A stretch of DNA of 64,000 nucleotides from Saprospiraceae bacterium. Lineage in GTDB: Bacteria; Bacteroidota; Bacteroidia; Chitinophagales; Saprospiraceae. The notes beneath the pieces were generated by a model that was not told the DNA's origin, made no database searches, and was given only the letters and a program-made list of their open reading frames with translations. Positions 1 through 9,689 of this stretch are shown piece after piece (position 1 is the first letter of the stretch; the number at the start of each line of letters is the position of its first letter). The translations under genes were made by a program, and so were the position numbers. The stretch is from assembly GCA_016722285.1 (NCBI GenBank), contig JADKGI010000002.1, positions 310,001 through 374,000 on the forward strand, in the 5' to 3' direction.

Positions 1-380
1 TACTTTGCTTTCAGAGATATGATGGTGGTCATGGTACCTGCCCCGGCTATGAGTGGAAAGGCAATAGGCACGAATGTGCCAGTCTCCAAACCCTGATTTT
101 CCCTAAAAAATTTCACACCCAGGATCATTTCAAGACCTATAAATAAAATAATAATAGCACCAGCCACTGCAAATGACTGAACATCAACTCCAAAAATGTT
201 TAATATTCCTTCACCTGCATACAGAAAGCCTATCATGAGGGCTAATGATGCCACGGCTGCCTTCAAGGAATCAACTACTACTCCCTTTTTCTTCAGGTCA
301 ATAATAACGGGTATATTACCCATAATATCAATAACAGAAAATAGAATCAACCCGATTGATAAGATATTTTGAATACTCAT
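1..380 (-). CDS. MarC family integral membrane protein, partial (C-terminus off the window)
   Basis: Reading the minus strand from the ATG at 380 gives an uninterrupted hydrophobic protein of at least 126 residues that begins MSIQNILSIGLILFSVIDI and runs out of the window. The conserved N-terminal pattern of the MarC/UPF0056 family is visible: an Asp-x-x-Gly-Asn-x-Pro element near residues 18-24, a helix with Gly-Glu-Gly, a third helix ending in a Gly-Leu-Glu-Met motif, and a Pro-Ile-Ala-x-Pro-x-Ile-Ala-Gly-x-Gly loop near residue 110. MarC proteins are six-helix inner membrane proteins of unsettled function; the old multiple-antibiotic-resistance role was withdrawn. Family call is firm, function is not known. 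Confidence 0.85.
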   Translation of the reverse strand, partial: MSIQNILSIGLILFSVIDIMGNIPVIIDLKKKGVVVDSLKAAVASLALMIGFLYAGEGILNIFGVDVQSFAVAGAIIILFIGLEMILGVKFFRENQGLETGTFVPIAFPLIAGAGTMTTIISLKAK

Positions 381-585
381 ATAAAATTTTATTCTTTTAG
401 AACTTCATATCAATACGTAAAAAACAATATTATGTTGTAAAAAATCAAATAACAACATTATGTTTCACAACATGTTAACAATAGTATCCAGCCTTATATG
501 TTGAAAACATGCCTGCAAGTGCTACCAACAGCAAATAACGACAATCCGGTTAAAATGCTTTTAATTCAGATATCAGAAAATATGA

Positions 586-1134
586 TTACACTATATCATC
601 TGTAACTATCTGATTAGGATCTGCCTCCTTCTTAATAAAGATAGATACTATTGCGGCAACTATCAAGACCATAATGGAGCCTGTGACTATATTTAATAGC
701 TGACGTAAAGGTGTAAAAGCATTTGCTGCATCTTCTTCTGCTTTTTCAAGAGCAGCTGCCATTTGATCTTCCGGCATTCCAAATTTTTCCATCATCGACC
801 TGGCAGCATCCACTGACATAGCTGTCAATTTTTCAATTAAGCTGGGGTCAATCAAGTGTACAAGAATAATCATAAACAAAGTACCGATAACCAACCCTGT
901 AAAACCAGTTAAAAAAGTCGTACTCAATGCTTTTTTATATGATAATATGCCACCGTTGTCTTCTTTTTCAGCTTTTCCAGCCAAATAAAAAAACACAATC
1001 ATAACGATAATCCCTACAAGCATTTGCATCCATATATTAACTGGCAGTACGTAAAAAGAGACAAGCTGGATAAAGATGCCGGCTAAAGCATTATAAACAC
1101 CATATTTTGCCCAATTAGTTTGTAAAAAGTCCAT
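586..1134 (-). CDS. DUF4199 family membrane protein
   Basis: Small Bacteroidota-type membrane protein with four predicted hydrophobic helices: two near the N-terminus separated by a short charged loop, one in the middle, and one near the C-terminus. Between helices 3 and 4 lies an acidic amphipathic stretch rich in Met, Ala and Glu. This is the DUF4199 pattern; function unknown. The longest open frame starts at a TTG at 1185, but that TTG lies inside a TAnnTTTG promoter element, so I place the start at the ATG at 1134 (protein begins MDFLQTNWAKYGV, 182 residues). Stands alone, with repeat-bearing non-coding DNA upstream. Confidence 0.75.
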   Translation of the reverse strand: MDFLQTNWAKYGVYNALAGIFIQLVSFYVLPVNIWMQMLVGIIVMIVFFYLAGKAEKEDNGGILSYKKALSTTFLTGFTGLVIGTLFMIILVHLIDPSLIEKLTAMSVDAARSMMEKFGMPEDQMAAALEKAEEDAANAFTPLRQLLNIVTGSIMVLIVAAIVSIFIKKEADPNQIVTDDIV

Positions 1135-1182
1135 AGAAATAAAATTTTGTTGGTTAATAATAGGTAAAGTTATGGAATCTTT

Positions 1183-1190
1183 CAAAATTA
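1183..1190 (-). promoter_or_regulatory. Probable -7 element upstream of the DUF4199 gene
   Basis: The minus strand reads TAATTTTG, a full match to the Bacteroidota -7 consensus TAnnTTTG, about 50 bases before the chosen ATG. No convincing -33 TTTG was found at normal spacing, so support is moderate. It matters because it overlaps the alternative TTG start and argues against it. Confidence 0.45.
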
Positions 1191-1541
1191 TTGCAGAATT
1201 GGCCGGTAAAAAACCATTTTATAAACTATAAATGGCGCACCTCATCTGATAAGATATTTGTATGTAAATTATTTGATGCAATGATTATCAAAATGAGATG
1301 GTGGAAAAATAACACTTGTTTAAAGCTATAGGAAAGCTATTAATATATAGCCTACATTTAGACATTAGTGCCTCAATAATATTTGGGATATTGATGTATT
1401 TGGTTCTACCACCAATTTAATGGGAAGACAAATTCAGATCGTTTGAGTATAAGTCATTCATCAAATGAATAAACCCGTTTGACCACTATGCAGTAGGGGC
1501 AGGTTTAGGTGGAAACAAATATTGCCTTATTTTACCCCCGA

Positions 1542-1786
1542 CCCCTTAAGGCTACCGTTTGCACACAAATATAAATCAGTCGATCCCTTTAACTTTGGAG
1601 ATAATATTGGAGATAGGTGCTTGATTTAGCTTTTTTACCCATCCCCATCCCTTCCCTTGAATTGAATGGTGACTTGCTCACTTGGCTTTTGAACTTATTT
1701 CTTAGATTTCTTATGATTATTTGTTCCATTTCACTTCAAAGTAGCATCCCCCATGAGATCTGTGTAAACGGTAGCCTCTGAAGCGG
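1542..1786. mobile_element. MITE-like non-coding element, copy 1
   Basis: About 245 bases bounded by terminal inverted repeats. The left end carries AGGCTACCGTTTGCACACA; the right end carries the complementary TGTGTAAACGGTAGCCT. The first 100 bases resemble those of the second copy at 34102-34470, including the shared core ACTTTGGAGATAATAT and a CCCATCCC tract. There is no coding potential. The rest of the 1186-2096 gap between the DUF4199 gene and nadB is AT-rich and shows nothing else recognisable. Likely mobilised in trans by a transposase not in this window. Confidence 0.65.
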
Positions 1787-2096
1787 AGTCCTAACCGTTT
1801 CATCAAATAAGATTTCAATTAAATCGTAGTAGAACCACATTTTTATTGATATTTTTTTTCAAAAAACCATAAATTGCATAAAGTCAATATGAATTGTCAG
1901 CATTAAACAAAAATACATTGAATCACCTCACCGGTATATAGTTTTTTCTATAAAATTAGTTGATGCATCCAATCTAAATCCTGAAATCAACAATTCCAGC
2001 TGCCGGAATTTATATTACAATTTATTCAACCATTTTCATGGTTTGGATTTTGAACCCTTATTTTAAAATTCTGATATATAAACAGCTAAGTTTGTA

Positions 2097-3698
2097 TCAC
2101 ATAAGTGTGGTCTCTTTATATTCAAACTGACCCGGATGGTCCGTGTTATAATGGAGACCACGACTCTCCTTTCGCATTTGGGCAGCTTTTGTAATCAGAT
2201 AGGCTATAGTAATCAGATTACGCAATTCACATAATTGAGGGGATATAATTGTGTTGTTATACAGGAGTTCTGTTTCGCTATATAGCAAATGAAGTCTGTC
2301 AAGTGCTCTCTTGAGACGAACGTCTGTCCGGACTATTCCGACATAACTACTCATTATTTCCTTGAGTTCTTTTAGGCTTTGGGTCAGGAGTACCATTTCC
2401 ATAGGCTCGGTGGTGCCTTCAGCGTCCCATTCCGGGATATCATTCTGTAGGTTCCAATGGTCGATCTTTAAGGATATATCCTGGTGGATACGATCTGCAA
2501 ATACCAATCCTTCAAGTAAAGAGTTGGATGCAAGTCTGTTTGCCCCATGTAAACCAGAGCAGGTACATTCTCCTGCAGCATAAAGCCGGATTATGCTTGA
2601 CCGGCCCATTTCGTCGGTTATGATACCTCCGCAAGTGTAATGGCATGCAGGGACCACAGGAATGAAATCCTTTGCCGGATCTATCCCCAGACTTTTGCAT
2701 TTGTCTGTGATGTTTGGAAAATGATTATAGAATGCTTCCTGGTCAAGATGTGTGCAATCCAGATATTCAAATTCATTGCCACGTAATTTCATTTCATTAT
2801 CGATTGCTCTTGCTACAATATCCCGGGGTGCCAGTGACAGCCTGTCATCATATTTCTGCATAAATTCATTTCCGTCTGTAGTCTTCAAAATACCTCCAAA
2901 TCCTCTGACCGCCTCAGAAACCAGAAATGAAGGGGTTTCGCCAGCAGGATTGTACAGTGATGTAGGATGAAATTGCATAAATTCCATATTTGCCACCCGA
3001 CCTTTGGCCCGATATACCATCGCTATTCCATCCCCTGTCGCAATAGCGGGGTTGGTTGTGCTTTTATAAACCTGTCCTGCTCCCCCGGTAGCGATTACAG
3101 TCACTTTTGCTAAAATTGTGTCTGTCTCTTTACTCTGCTTATTAAAAACATAAGCTCCATAGCATTCTATATCCGGTGTAAGTCGGGTGACATTTCTTCC
3201 CAGGTGATGTTGGGTGATGATATCAATCGCAAAATACTGTTCATGAAATTCGATATTGGGGTATAATTTTGCTTTTTCATTAAGTGTCCGCTGTATCTCC
3301 CAGCCTGTGATGTCTTTATAGTGCAGTATTCTATTTTCAGAATGTCCACCTTCTCTTCCAAGGTCATAATCACCTTTTTTGTTTTTATCAAATCTTGCAC
3401 CCCAATCTATGATCTCCCTTACTCTTTCCGGGCCTTCTCTGACAACTATTTCTACAATATTTTCATCACAAATACCATCACCCGCATCTAAAGTGTCGGC
3501 TATATGTTTCCTGAAATTATCTATGTCATTATCCCAAACAGCAGCTACCCCTCCCTGAGCATAGCTCGTATTTGATTCCTTTTCATTCGTCTTAGTAAGA
3601 ACTGTAATTTTGATGTCCGGCCTTTTTTCAGCCATTCTGATCGCAAAGGAAAAACCAGCTACTCCTGCACCTATAACCAAAACATCTGTTCGTATCAC
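2097..3698 (-). CDS. nadB: L-aspartate oxidase
   Basis: FAD-dependent enzyme that oxidises L-aspartate to iminoaspartate, the first step of de novo NAD synthesis. The 533-residue length fits the family. Visible features: the N-terminal dinucleotide-binding Gly-x-Gly-x-x-Gly at residues 10-15, the SYAQGGVAA motif near 45, the substrate-loop DLGREGGHSENRILHYKD stretch near 112, a His-Tyr-Thr-Cys-Gly-Gly element near 353, and the C-terminal FAD signature AAGECTCSGLHGANRLASNS. The helical C-terminal domain is complete. It is monocistronic here, with no nadA or nadC beside it, and has a good promoter at 3731-3761. Intact, with no sign of damage. Confidence 0.97.
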   Translation of the reverse strand: MIRTDVLVIGAGVAGFSFAIRMAEKRPDIKITVLTKTNEKESNTSYAQGGVAAVWDNDIDNFRKHIADTLDAGDGICDENIVEIVVREGPERVREIIDWGARFDKNKKGDYDLGREGGHSENRILHYKDITGWEIQRTLNEKAKLYPNIEFHEQYFAIDIITQHHLGRNVTRLTPDIECYGAYVFNKQSKETDTILAKVTVIATGGAGQVYKSTTNPAIATGDGIAMVYRAKGRVANMEFMQFHPTSLYNPAGETPSFLVSEAVRGFGGILKTTDGNEFMQKYDDRLSLAPRDIVARAIDNEMKLRGNEFEYLDCTHLDQEAFYNHFPNITDKCKSLGIDPAKDFIPVVPACHYTCGGIITDEMGRSSIIRLYAAGECTCSGLHGANRLASNSLLEGLVFADRIHQDISLKIDHWNLQNDIPEWDAEGTTEPMEMVLLTQSLKELKEIMSSYVGIVRTDVRLKRALDRLHLLYSETELLYNNTIISPQLCELRNLITIAYLITKAAQMRKESRGLHYNTDHPGQFEYKETTLM

Positions 3699-3730
3699 AA
3701 TTGATAATATTTATCTTAGTTAATAATGAG

Positions 3731-3761
3731 CAAATGTAAAAAACTTAATAAGACATCCAAA
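3731..3761 (-). promoter_or_regulatory. Bacteroidota-type promoter for nadB
   Basis: On the minus strand TTTG (3758-3761) is followed after 19 bases by TACATTTG (3731-3738). Both match the Bacteroidota sigma-ABfr consensus at standard spacing, 33 bases before the nadB ATG. Confidence 0.65.
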
Positions 3762-3857
3762 ATAAATCCTATAGCAATTAGTTGGCTTATAATAAGATAT
3801 AAACCAACTTAAGTAGTCTGTATATGTGAATGAAAAATGGAAAGGATCTAAAGGAAG

Positions 3858-6800
3858 TTATTTATTATTTCCTCTTAGTATATTGGATTCAAAATAAGCA
3901 CGATAAGTTGTCGATGTTCTCTCACTAAGCATTTTTCTGTAGTTGGCTTGTGAAATTACCATTACATCATAAGTATAACCAGCGTTGCCTGAAAATTCGT
4001 CCCTGTCCTTTATTACTTTTTTGTAATAATCTAGTGCTTTATCTTCATTTTCAAACTTACGGATTAGGATAATTTGCGTATTCAGTTCGATATTAAGGCT
4101 GGCATCACCTAATTGCAGTCTTTCAGTTTTAAAATTCTTCTTGTTGTATTCCGACACGGCAACTTTGAGATTGACATATTGGACTTCTTCGAGATTATAA
4201 GTAACCACCGCTATATAATGAGTTGTATTTGCCTCCCTCTGATAAATTTTATCCACATCTGTGACAGTCGCAAAAGCGGTTTGGTCACCTCCTAAAAAGC
4301 GCATTATCTCTTTTGCTTTAGAATACTCAGGTGTATTGGGAAAACCGGAAACGACCTCGTTCAATGATTTGATATATGCATCCTTACCGCTCGTGCCTCC
4401 AATGCACATTGCTTTTAGCAAAGCTATTTTGGCATGATAATTATGATTATCACCTATTGATTCGGATGATTTATTTATAAATTCCAAAGCTTCGCTATAA
4501 TTTCCTCTTTCATAAAGTGAAAAAACAGCTTTATAAAATTCATCCGGTTTACTACTTTTTTTGGATGATTTATTGAAATAGTCAGGATCTGAAATAATGC
4601 CGGCATAGCTTGATTGGGGATACTTTTTGAGCAATTCGGATTTATATTCATTTGCTTTGACGGAATTTCCTAAATCTGTATAGTCGAGATACAAGTAAAA
4701 GTATGAATCCTGCTCGAAAGGTGTCGCCCCAAATCTGGAATGCATATCCTCAAGGGTTGATGCTGACTTGCTATAATTTTCTATTTTATCTCTGAAAAGC
4801 TTTCCCAAAGTAAACATCGCATTCATGATATGTTCATTTGTTTCTTGCTTTTTGATCGGGTTGGATGGGAGTTCACGAAGAAATTTTTCATATTCCTCTC
4901 TATTAAATGTCACATCTTTTCCGTTTGATTCAGCGACTTTATTGTCTTCCTTTTGCGAAAATCCATTGGAAACCTTACTACTACGTCTCCAATCATCCTC
5001 CAAAGGCCTTCTCTCCCAAATTTTTTCAAAATCTTCTTTTCCTTTCGCCTTTGTGTTCTTATTATAAGCAAAAAACGAGCTGTTGCCAAAATCAATACTA
5101 GCAGATTCAAATAATTGCTTGGTTACTAAATTACCACTTCCTACATTTGGGGTTTGCTTTTTATTTCTTTCTATATATGGCGGTATGACTTTTATTTTTT
5201 CTTCATCCGAGAGGGTAACAAAATAAAGAAGTGAATCCAGGTTGTTGATTGTTTCAAGGTTGGATGCTATATCTTTCAGGTTTGCCACCAATTTCTGTAC
5301 CTTAACATATCTTATATCTGTCCTTTGAATTAATGTCAATGTTGTGTCGAAATAGTTGGAGGCTTCAAGGTATTTTTCTGCATCATAATGTAACCCGGCA
5401 ATCTTAAAGTAAGTTTCGGCTTTTAATTTCTGATCCCTGCTATTATTAGCTATAGATTTTACAAAATTATCTATTGCTTCATCTGTATTATTTTGCGATA
5501 CTTCTATTTCGCCAATTGTAAAATATATCTGATCTTTTACGTCACTATTTTTTGTGTCACTCAGCATTTTTTTAAGGTCAGAAAGTACACTTTCTTTGGA
5601 TCTGCTTCCACTACCGAGTGCCGTTTTAGCCATAGCCAACTCGGACATAAATTCCATTTTTGGAGATCGGGCATATTTCTTTGCTAAAGAAAAGTATTCA
5701 AGTGCTTTATTGCTCTGATTACCTAATTGGTATATTTGCCCGGTTATATAGGCGTATCTCGATTTCAATTGTTTATCATTCTCCTCTTCTATTGCCTGGT
5801 TTAATTTGGCTATGGCATCCCCGTATTTTTTTTGCTTAATATATAGATTAGCATATGTAGCGGGTAAATCGCTTTTAATGTCATCACTTACGGCACCTTT
5901 CTCCAGTTTCTGCAGTAACATTTCAGCTGCAAACCAATTCTCCCTTTTGATATATGTTTTTGCTAACCAAAGCAGTCCTTCACTGTAAGCAGTTTTATCT
6001 TCTTCAGGTTTTTTAGGTTTAGGAGCTTCAACAGGTTCCTCAAATATGGCTTCCTCTTTCTTTTGTTCAGGCTTTGCAACTTTGGTTGAAACTATAGGTT
6101 TTGATTCTTCTTTTGGTAATTCTTTATTTTCTGTCTTAGCCGTAGTGGCTACTATCACCTGGTCATTGGTCACATTGGTTTGCTCCTTGGTTGATTTTGT
6201 GTCTGCTATCTCAGGGCTGGCTTCTATTTTAGTTTCTTCAGGTTTGGCTTCTTCAGGCTTAGGAACAGATTTTTTAGTTCTTATCCCCTTTTTTCTATTT
6301 TTAGCATCTTCTTTTCTTTGTCTTTCTTTCTCCTTTTTTAGCCTTTCTCTTTCTTTTTCCTTTTGCTTTTTCTCTTCCTCTCTTGCTTTTATTGCTGCTT
6401 TTTTTTCAGCTTCTTTCACTTTTTTCTCTTCTTCTCTGGCTTTTGCAGTAGCTTCTTTTTTAGCTTCAGCTATTTTTGCATCCTGTTTCTTTTGCTCAGC
6501 AAGTTCTTTTTTTGCAATTTCACGTTCTTCAGCCTCTTTATCTCTTAATTCCTGTTTTTTCTCTCTTTCTTTTTGTCTGGCATCCACCTTGGCTTTGTCA
6601 GCTTCTTTTTTTGCCTTTTTAGCTGCTTTACCGGTTGGCTTACGGCTTTTGTAATTTCTTCCATAAGGATTGGCAGGGTTGAAGTCTTCCTGAAAATACT
6701 CCAGAGTTTCTTCAGCAGTTTCATACTCCTGTTTTAAATACTGTGCCTTTGCCATCATAACATAACAATCATCAACCCAATCACTGGGTTCGTGCAATTG

Positions 6801-7106
6801 TGCTACGGTGGTAACCTTTTCAATAATTTTATCCATTTCCCCTTTGACCATCTTGGGATTGTCAACTGAGATAAAATCTTCTACTTCGAGCATATTGTTG
6901 TAATCATCGACATTGGCAGTCCTAAGTGTTTTCATACTTTCTTTTAGTATCTCATTGGCATTCCAGTATCCATTATAGTATGAAGTAGTATTATGATAGA
7001 ACTTGCCTATAGCTCCTGTTTCGCTTTTCTTCTTCTTGGTAACGCAAGAATTAGGTACTAATGATATGAGTACCAGAGCTGACAAAATGATAAAAAATTG
7101 CTTCAA
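3858..7106 (-). CDS. porW: PorW/SprE-like TPR lipoprotein, type IX secretion/gliding
   Basis: 1082-residue exported lipoprotein. The N-terminus is a signal peptide ending in a lipobox-like Leu-Val-Pro-Asn-Ser-Cys, with Cys at residue 21. An N-terminal TPR-like region follows, with the Asn-Thr-Thr-Ser-Tyr-Tyr-Asn-Gly-Tyr-Trp-Asn-Ala motif typical of SprE/PorW. Residues about 155-280 form a long Lys/Glu/Ala-rich charged helix, likely coiled coil, then a Pro/Lys/Glu linker. From about 370 onward come many TPR repeats, ending in a small alpha/beta C-terminal domain. In Flavobacterium and Porphyromonas this family is needed for type IX secretion and gliding. The charged insert is longer than in described SprE proteins. 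Family call is by architecture and motif, not by search. Confidence 0.72.
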   Translation of the reverse strand: MKQFFIILSALVLISLVPNSCVTKKKKSETGAIGKFYHNTTSYYNGYWNANEILKESMKTLRTANVDDYNNMLEVEDFISVDNPKMVKGEMDKIIEKVTTVAQLHEPSDWVDDCYVMMAKAQYLKQEYETAEETLEYFQEDFNPANPYGRNYKSRKPTGKAAKKAKKEADKAKVDARQKEREKKQELRDKEAEEREIAKKELAEQKKQDAKIAEAKKEATAKAREEEKKVKEAEKKAAIKAREEEKKQKEKERERLKKEKERQRKEDAKNRKKGIRTKKSVPKPEEAKPEETKIEASPEIADTKSTKEQTNVTNDQVIVATTAKTENKELPKEESKPIVSTKVAKPEQKKEEAIFEEPVEAPKPKKPEEDKTAYSEGLLWLAKTYIKRENWFAAEMLLQKLEKGAVSDDIKSDLPATYANLYIKQKKYGDAIAKLNQAIEEENDKQLKSRYAYITGQIYQLGNQSNKALEYFSLAKKYARSPKMEFMSELAMAKTALGSGSRSKESVLSDLKKMLSDTKNSDVKDQIYFTIGEIEVSQNNTDEAIDNFVKSIANNSRDQKLKAETYFKIAGLHYDAEKYLEASNYFDTTLTLIQRTDIRYVKVQKLVANLKDIASNLETINNLDSLLYFVTLSDEEKIKVIPPYIERNKKQTPNVGSGNLVTKQLFESASIDFGNSSFFAYNKNTKAKGKEDFEKIWERRPLEDDWRRSSKVSNGFSQKEDNKVAESNGKDVTFNREEYEKFLRELPSNPIKKQETNEHIMNAMFTLGKLFRDKIENYSKSASTLEDMHSRFGATPFEQDSYFYLYLDYTDLGNSVKANEYKSELLKKYPQSSYAGIISDPDYFNKSSKKSSKPDEFYKAVFSLYERGNYSEALEFINKSSESIGDNHNYHAKIALLKAMCIGGTSGKDAYIKSLNEVVSGFPNTPEYSKAKEIMRFLGGDQTAFATVTDVDKIYQREANTTHYIAVVTYNLEEVQYVNLKVAVSEYNKKNFKTERLQLGDASLNIELNTQIILIRKFENEDKALDYYKKVIKDRDEFSGNAGYTYDVMVISQANYRKMLSERTSTTYRAYFESNILRGNNK

Positions 7107-7145
7107 AATATATTGTGATTAAATTTAACGTTGCTTACCGGGAGA

Positions 7146-7153
7146 CAAAGATA
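7146..7153 (-). promoter_or_regulatory. Probable -7 element of the porW-like gene
   Basis: The minus strand reads TATCTTTG, matching TAnnTTTG, about 40 bases before the start codon. No clear -33 TTTG. Back to back with the promoter at 7182-7216, making a compact divergent promoter region. Confidence 0.45.
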
Positions 7154-7181
7154 ATTTCTTAAATTGTTAAAAAATATAAAA

Positions 7182-7216
7182 TTTGTATCCCGTAAGGATT
7201 AATATAACTAATTTTG
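7182..7216 (+). promoter_or_regulatory. Bacteroidota-type promoter for the M23 peptidase operon
   Basis: TTTG at 7182-7185 and TAATTTTG at 7209-7216, spaced by 23 bases, 36 bases ahead of the ATG at 7253. It would drive the M23-HAD-SDR series. Confidence 0.6.
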
Positions 7217-7252
7217 CGAAAAATTATTTTATTTTTTAATAAAAAATAGTCC

Positions 7253-8089
7253 ATGCAGGACGGATTACAGGCAAAAAGGAATTGGTGGGACAGAATTAGA
7301 GATACTTACAGAATTTCTATTTTAGACGACGAAAATCTGGAAGAAGTAGGTTCATATAATCTTTCGTTACTTAGTTTTTATATATTTTTGAGCGTGTTTG
7401 CCCTTATTCTATCAGGTCTTGTGATATCATTTATTATCTTTACACCAGTAAAAAGATTGATTCCAGGATATGGAGACATTACTGACAATAAAAAATTTAT
7501 CGAATTATCAAAAAAAATTGATGCTCTCGAAAAAGACATTTCTGCTTATGACACATATACTTCCGGCCTTAAAAACATGTTGACAGGCGGTATATATAAC
7601 AGCAGTGTTGATAAAATTGATTCCATAGCTGCTACAAAGAGCATACGTCCTGAATTGGTAAATCAGGAGGATATTGCAGAGACAAGTAGAACAAAAGAGT
7701 TGGATTTTCTAAAATTTGCTACGCCTGTTTCCGGAACTATTTCTGCCTCATTTAATCCGTCATTGGGTCATTATGGTGTAGATATCATAGCTGCGAAAGA
7801 CACACCGGTAAAATCGATTATGGATGGAATAGTAGTGAGTGCTGAACAATCAGTGAGCACAGGAAATTCAGTATATATCCAGCATCAAAAAAATGTTGTT
7901 TCAGCCTATAAACACAATTCTATCCTTCTGGTAAAGACCGGAGATATTATCAGGACAGGTCAGGCAGTTGCCATCATCGGAAATTCAGGTGAAATGACGA
8001 CCGGGCCTCACCTTCACTTTGAGATGTGGTACGACGGAAAATATGTCAACCCCGAAAATTATATATCTTTTCAACAGAATAAAAAATAA
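7253..8089 (+). CDS. M23 family metallopeptidase, membrane-anchored
   Basis: 278-residue LytM-type peptidoglycan endopeptidase. A short cytoplasmic N-terminus is followed by one transmembrane helix at about 41-63, a short helical linker, and the C-terminal M23 domain. The zinc ligands are all present: His173 and Asp177 in GHYGVD, and His255 in GPHLHFE, with the partner His253. The active site is therefore complete. The type II anchor places the domain in the periplasm. This arrangement is common in Bacteroidota, where such proteins act in cell-wall remodelling. It is followed closely by the HAD hydrolase and SDR genes on the same strand. Confidence 0.93.
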   Translation: MQDGLQAKRNWWDRIRDTYRISILDDENLEEVGSYNLSLLSFYIFLSVFALILSGLVISFIIFTPVKRLIPGYGDITDNKKFIELSKKIDALEKDISAYDTYTSGLKNMLTGGIYNSSVDKIDSIAATKSIRPELVNQEDIAETSRTKELDFLKFATPVSGTISASFNPSLGHYGVDIIAAKDTPVKSIMDGIVVSAEQSVSTGNSVYIQHQKNVVSAYKHNSILLVKTGDIIRTGQAVAIIGNSGEMTTGPHLHFEMWYDGKYVNPENYISFQQNKK

Positions 8090-8098
8090 TATTTAATA

Positions 8099-8522
8099 AT
8101 GGATCTTAGTCTTAATAATGTAAAAAACGAAAAGGGTGAAAATCTAAGCCCGGTGTTGCCAAAACACATTAAAAACTATCTGATAGATATCGATGGAACC
8201 ATTTGTGATGATGTTCCGAATGAAGAACCGGAAAGAATGGGTACATGCGAGCCTTATCCTGATGCATTGGATATTTGTAATAAATGGTACGAGGATGGCC
8301 ATATTATCACTTTTTTTTACTTCAAGAACTGAAGAACATAGAGAAATAACCGAATATTGGTTGAAAAAGCATGGATTTAAATATCATGGCTTGCTGGTAG
8401 GAAAGCCTAGGGGCGGAAATTATCACTGGATAGACAACCACCTGGTGAAGGCCACCAGATTTAAAGGTAAATTTACAGACCTGGTCAAAGTAAATGCAAC
8501 TATCGAAGTATTTGAATCCTGA
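8099..8522 (+). CDS. HAD-like hydrolase, frameshifted at a poly-T tract
   Basis: Two overlapping frames make one HAD-fold protein of about 141 residues. The first gives the nucleophile motif DIDGTICDD; the second gives the FTSRTEEHREIT motif II and a C-terminal WIDNHLV segment. They join if one T is removed from the eight-T run at 8311-8318, giving a continuous HIITFFTSRTEE. Bacteroidota relatives are often labelled phosphoheptose isomerase, which the sequence does not support; the motifs are those of a haloacid-dehalogenase phosphatase. Starts 9 bases after the M23 stop, so probably cotranscribed. Substrate unknown. Confidence 0.72.
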
Positions 8523-8564
8523 TAATTAATGAGCGAAGTATAATATATTACTTGAATTTGTCAT

Positions 8565-9614
8565 ATGCAGCCCAGCCCATGGTATCAAAAAAAAAATAAA
8601 ATACTTATAACGGGTGCGGCAGGATTTTTGGGAAGCTATATTACCAGAAAATTAATATCTGAAGGTTTTTCAAATTTAGTCTGTCTAAAACGAAATACAT
8701 CCAACACAGAACTGACAAATGACATCAGTACATCCTTCAACTGGATTGATGGCGATATCCTTGACATACCTATGCTTCAGGATGCAATGAAAGATGCAGA
8801 TGTCATTATTCATGCCGCAGCTATTGTTAATTTTCATGATTTGAGCCACAAAAAAATGCTTAAGATTGCAAAAGAAGGGACGGCAAATCTGGTTAATATT
8901 TCTCTTGATAATAATGTAAAAAAATTTATACATATCAGTTCAGTAGCTGCAATAGGCAGGAGGCGTGAAAACGAGACGATTTCAGAAAAAAATATTTTTA
9001 GCCAAAGTGAATTTGACACTACATATGGTCTTAGCAAATTTCTGGCAGAGCAGGAAGTTTGGCGGGGGCATGCTGAAGGATTGAATGTCACCATACTCAA
9101 TCCATCGATGATTTTGGGAGCCGGTAAATGGGATGAATCCTCGGTAAAAATTTTTAAAAATGTTTATTCAGGATTATATTTTTACCCTCCCGGTTCTACA
9201 GGTTGGGTGGATGTCAGAGATGTGGCAGAATCGGTCTTTCAAAGTTTAATAAAAGATCTGAATGGCCAACGATATATCATAAGTGCAGAAAATATTCAAT
9301 ACTTTGATATTTTGAAATCCATATCAAAAAAACTAAGTGTATCTCCTCCGAAAAAAGTGCTTAAAAGCAGAATTTCCTCTTTCTTTTGGAGATGGGAAGT
9401 TGCCAAGGCTTTTTTCACCCATCATGTTCCCATTATCACTAAAGAAACTATCAAGTCTATGTCTGCCAAATCGACATATGAAAATAACAAATCGGTTTCA
9501 GAACTAGGAATTAAATATACTCCCATTGAAAACACTATTGCAGCATGCTGTAAAGAATTTTTGGACTCTTATCCCATTGGAAAAAAAGTTTGGAATATTA
9601 TATTAGCCACATGA
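8565..9614 (+). CDS. Extended SDR, NAD-dependent epimerase/dehydratase family
   Basis: 349 residues. The Rossmann glycine motif TGAAGFLG is near residue 16, an Asp-Gly-Asp-Ile element follows the second strand, and HAAA follows strand 4. The catalytic triad is represented by the Ser-Ser-Val-Ala-Ala block and the Tyr-Gly-Leu-Ser-Lys (YxxxK) motif. The substrate region contains an Asn-Pro-Ser motif. Overall it is most like the dihydroflavonol-4-reductase/hopanoid-associated branch of extended SDRs rather than a sugar epimerase. It starts 42 bases after the HAD gene. Intact; substrate cannot be named from sequence. Confidence 0.85.
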   Translation: MQPSPWYQKKNKILITGAAGFLGSYITRKLISEGFSNLVCLKRNTSNTELTNDISTSFNWIDGDILDIPMLQDAMKDADVIIHAAAIVNFHDLSHKKMLKIAKEGTANLVNISLDNNVKKFIHISSVAAIGRRRENETISEKNIFSQSEFDTTYGLSKFLAEQEVWRGHAEGLNVTILNPSMILGAGKWDESSVKIFKNVYSGLYFYPPGSTGWVDVRDVAESVFQSLIKDLNGQRYIISAENIQYFDILKSISKKLSVSPPKKVLKSRISSFFWRWEVAKAFFTHHVPIITKETIKSMSAKSTYENNKSVSELGIKYTPIENTIAACCKEFLDSYPIGKKVWNIILAT

Positions 9615-9689
9615 CAAGGTAATAAGGCATCCTTCATTTCAAGAAAAAAAAGACCTGCTATCTCCATCCATTGAGGTTGATAAATAATG

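Noticed and set aside
6046..6654. A 202-residue plus-strand open frame rich in Ser, Phe and Leu
   Set aside because: It is the antisense shadow of the Lys/Glu-rich charged helix of the PorW-like gene; the composition is that of reversed AAA/GAA codons.
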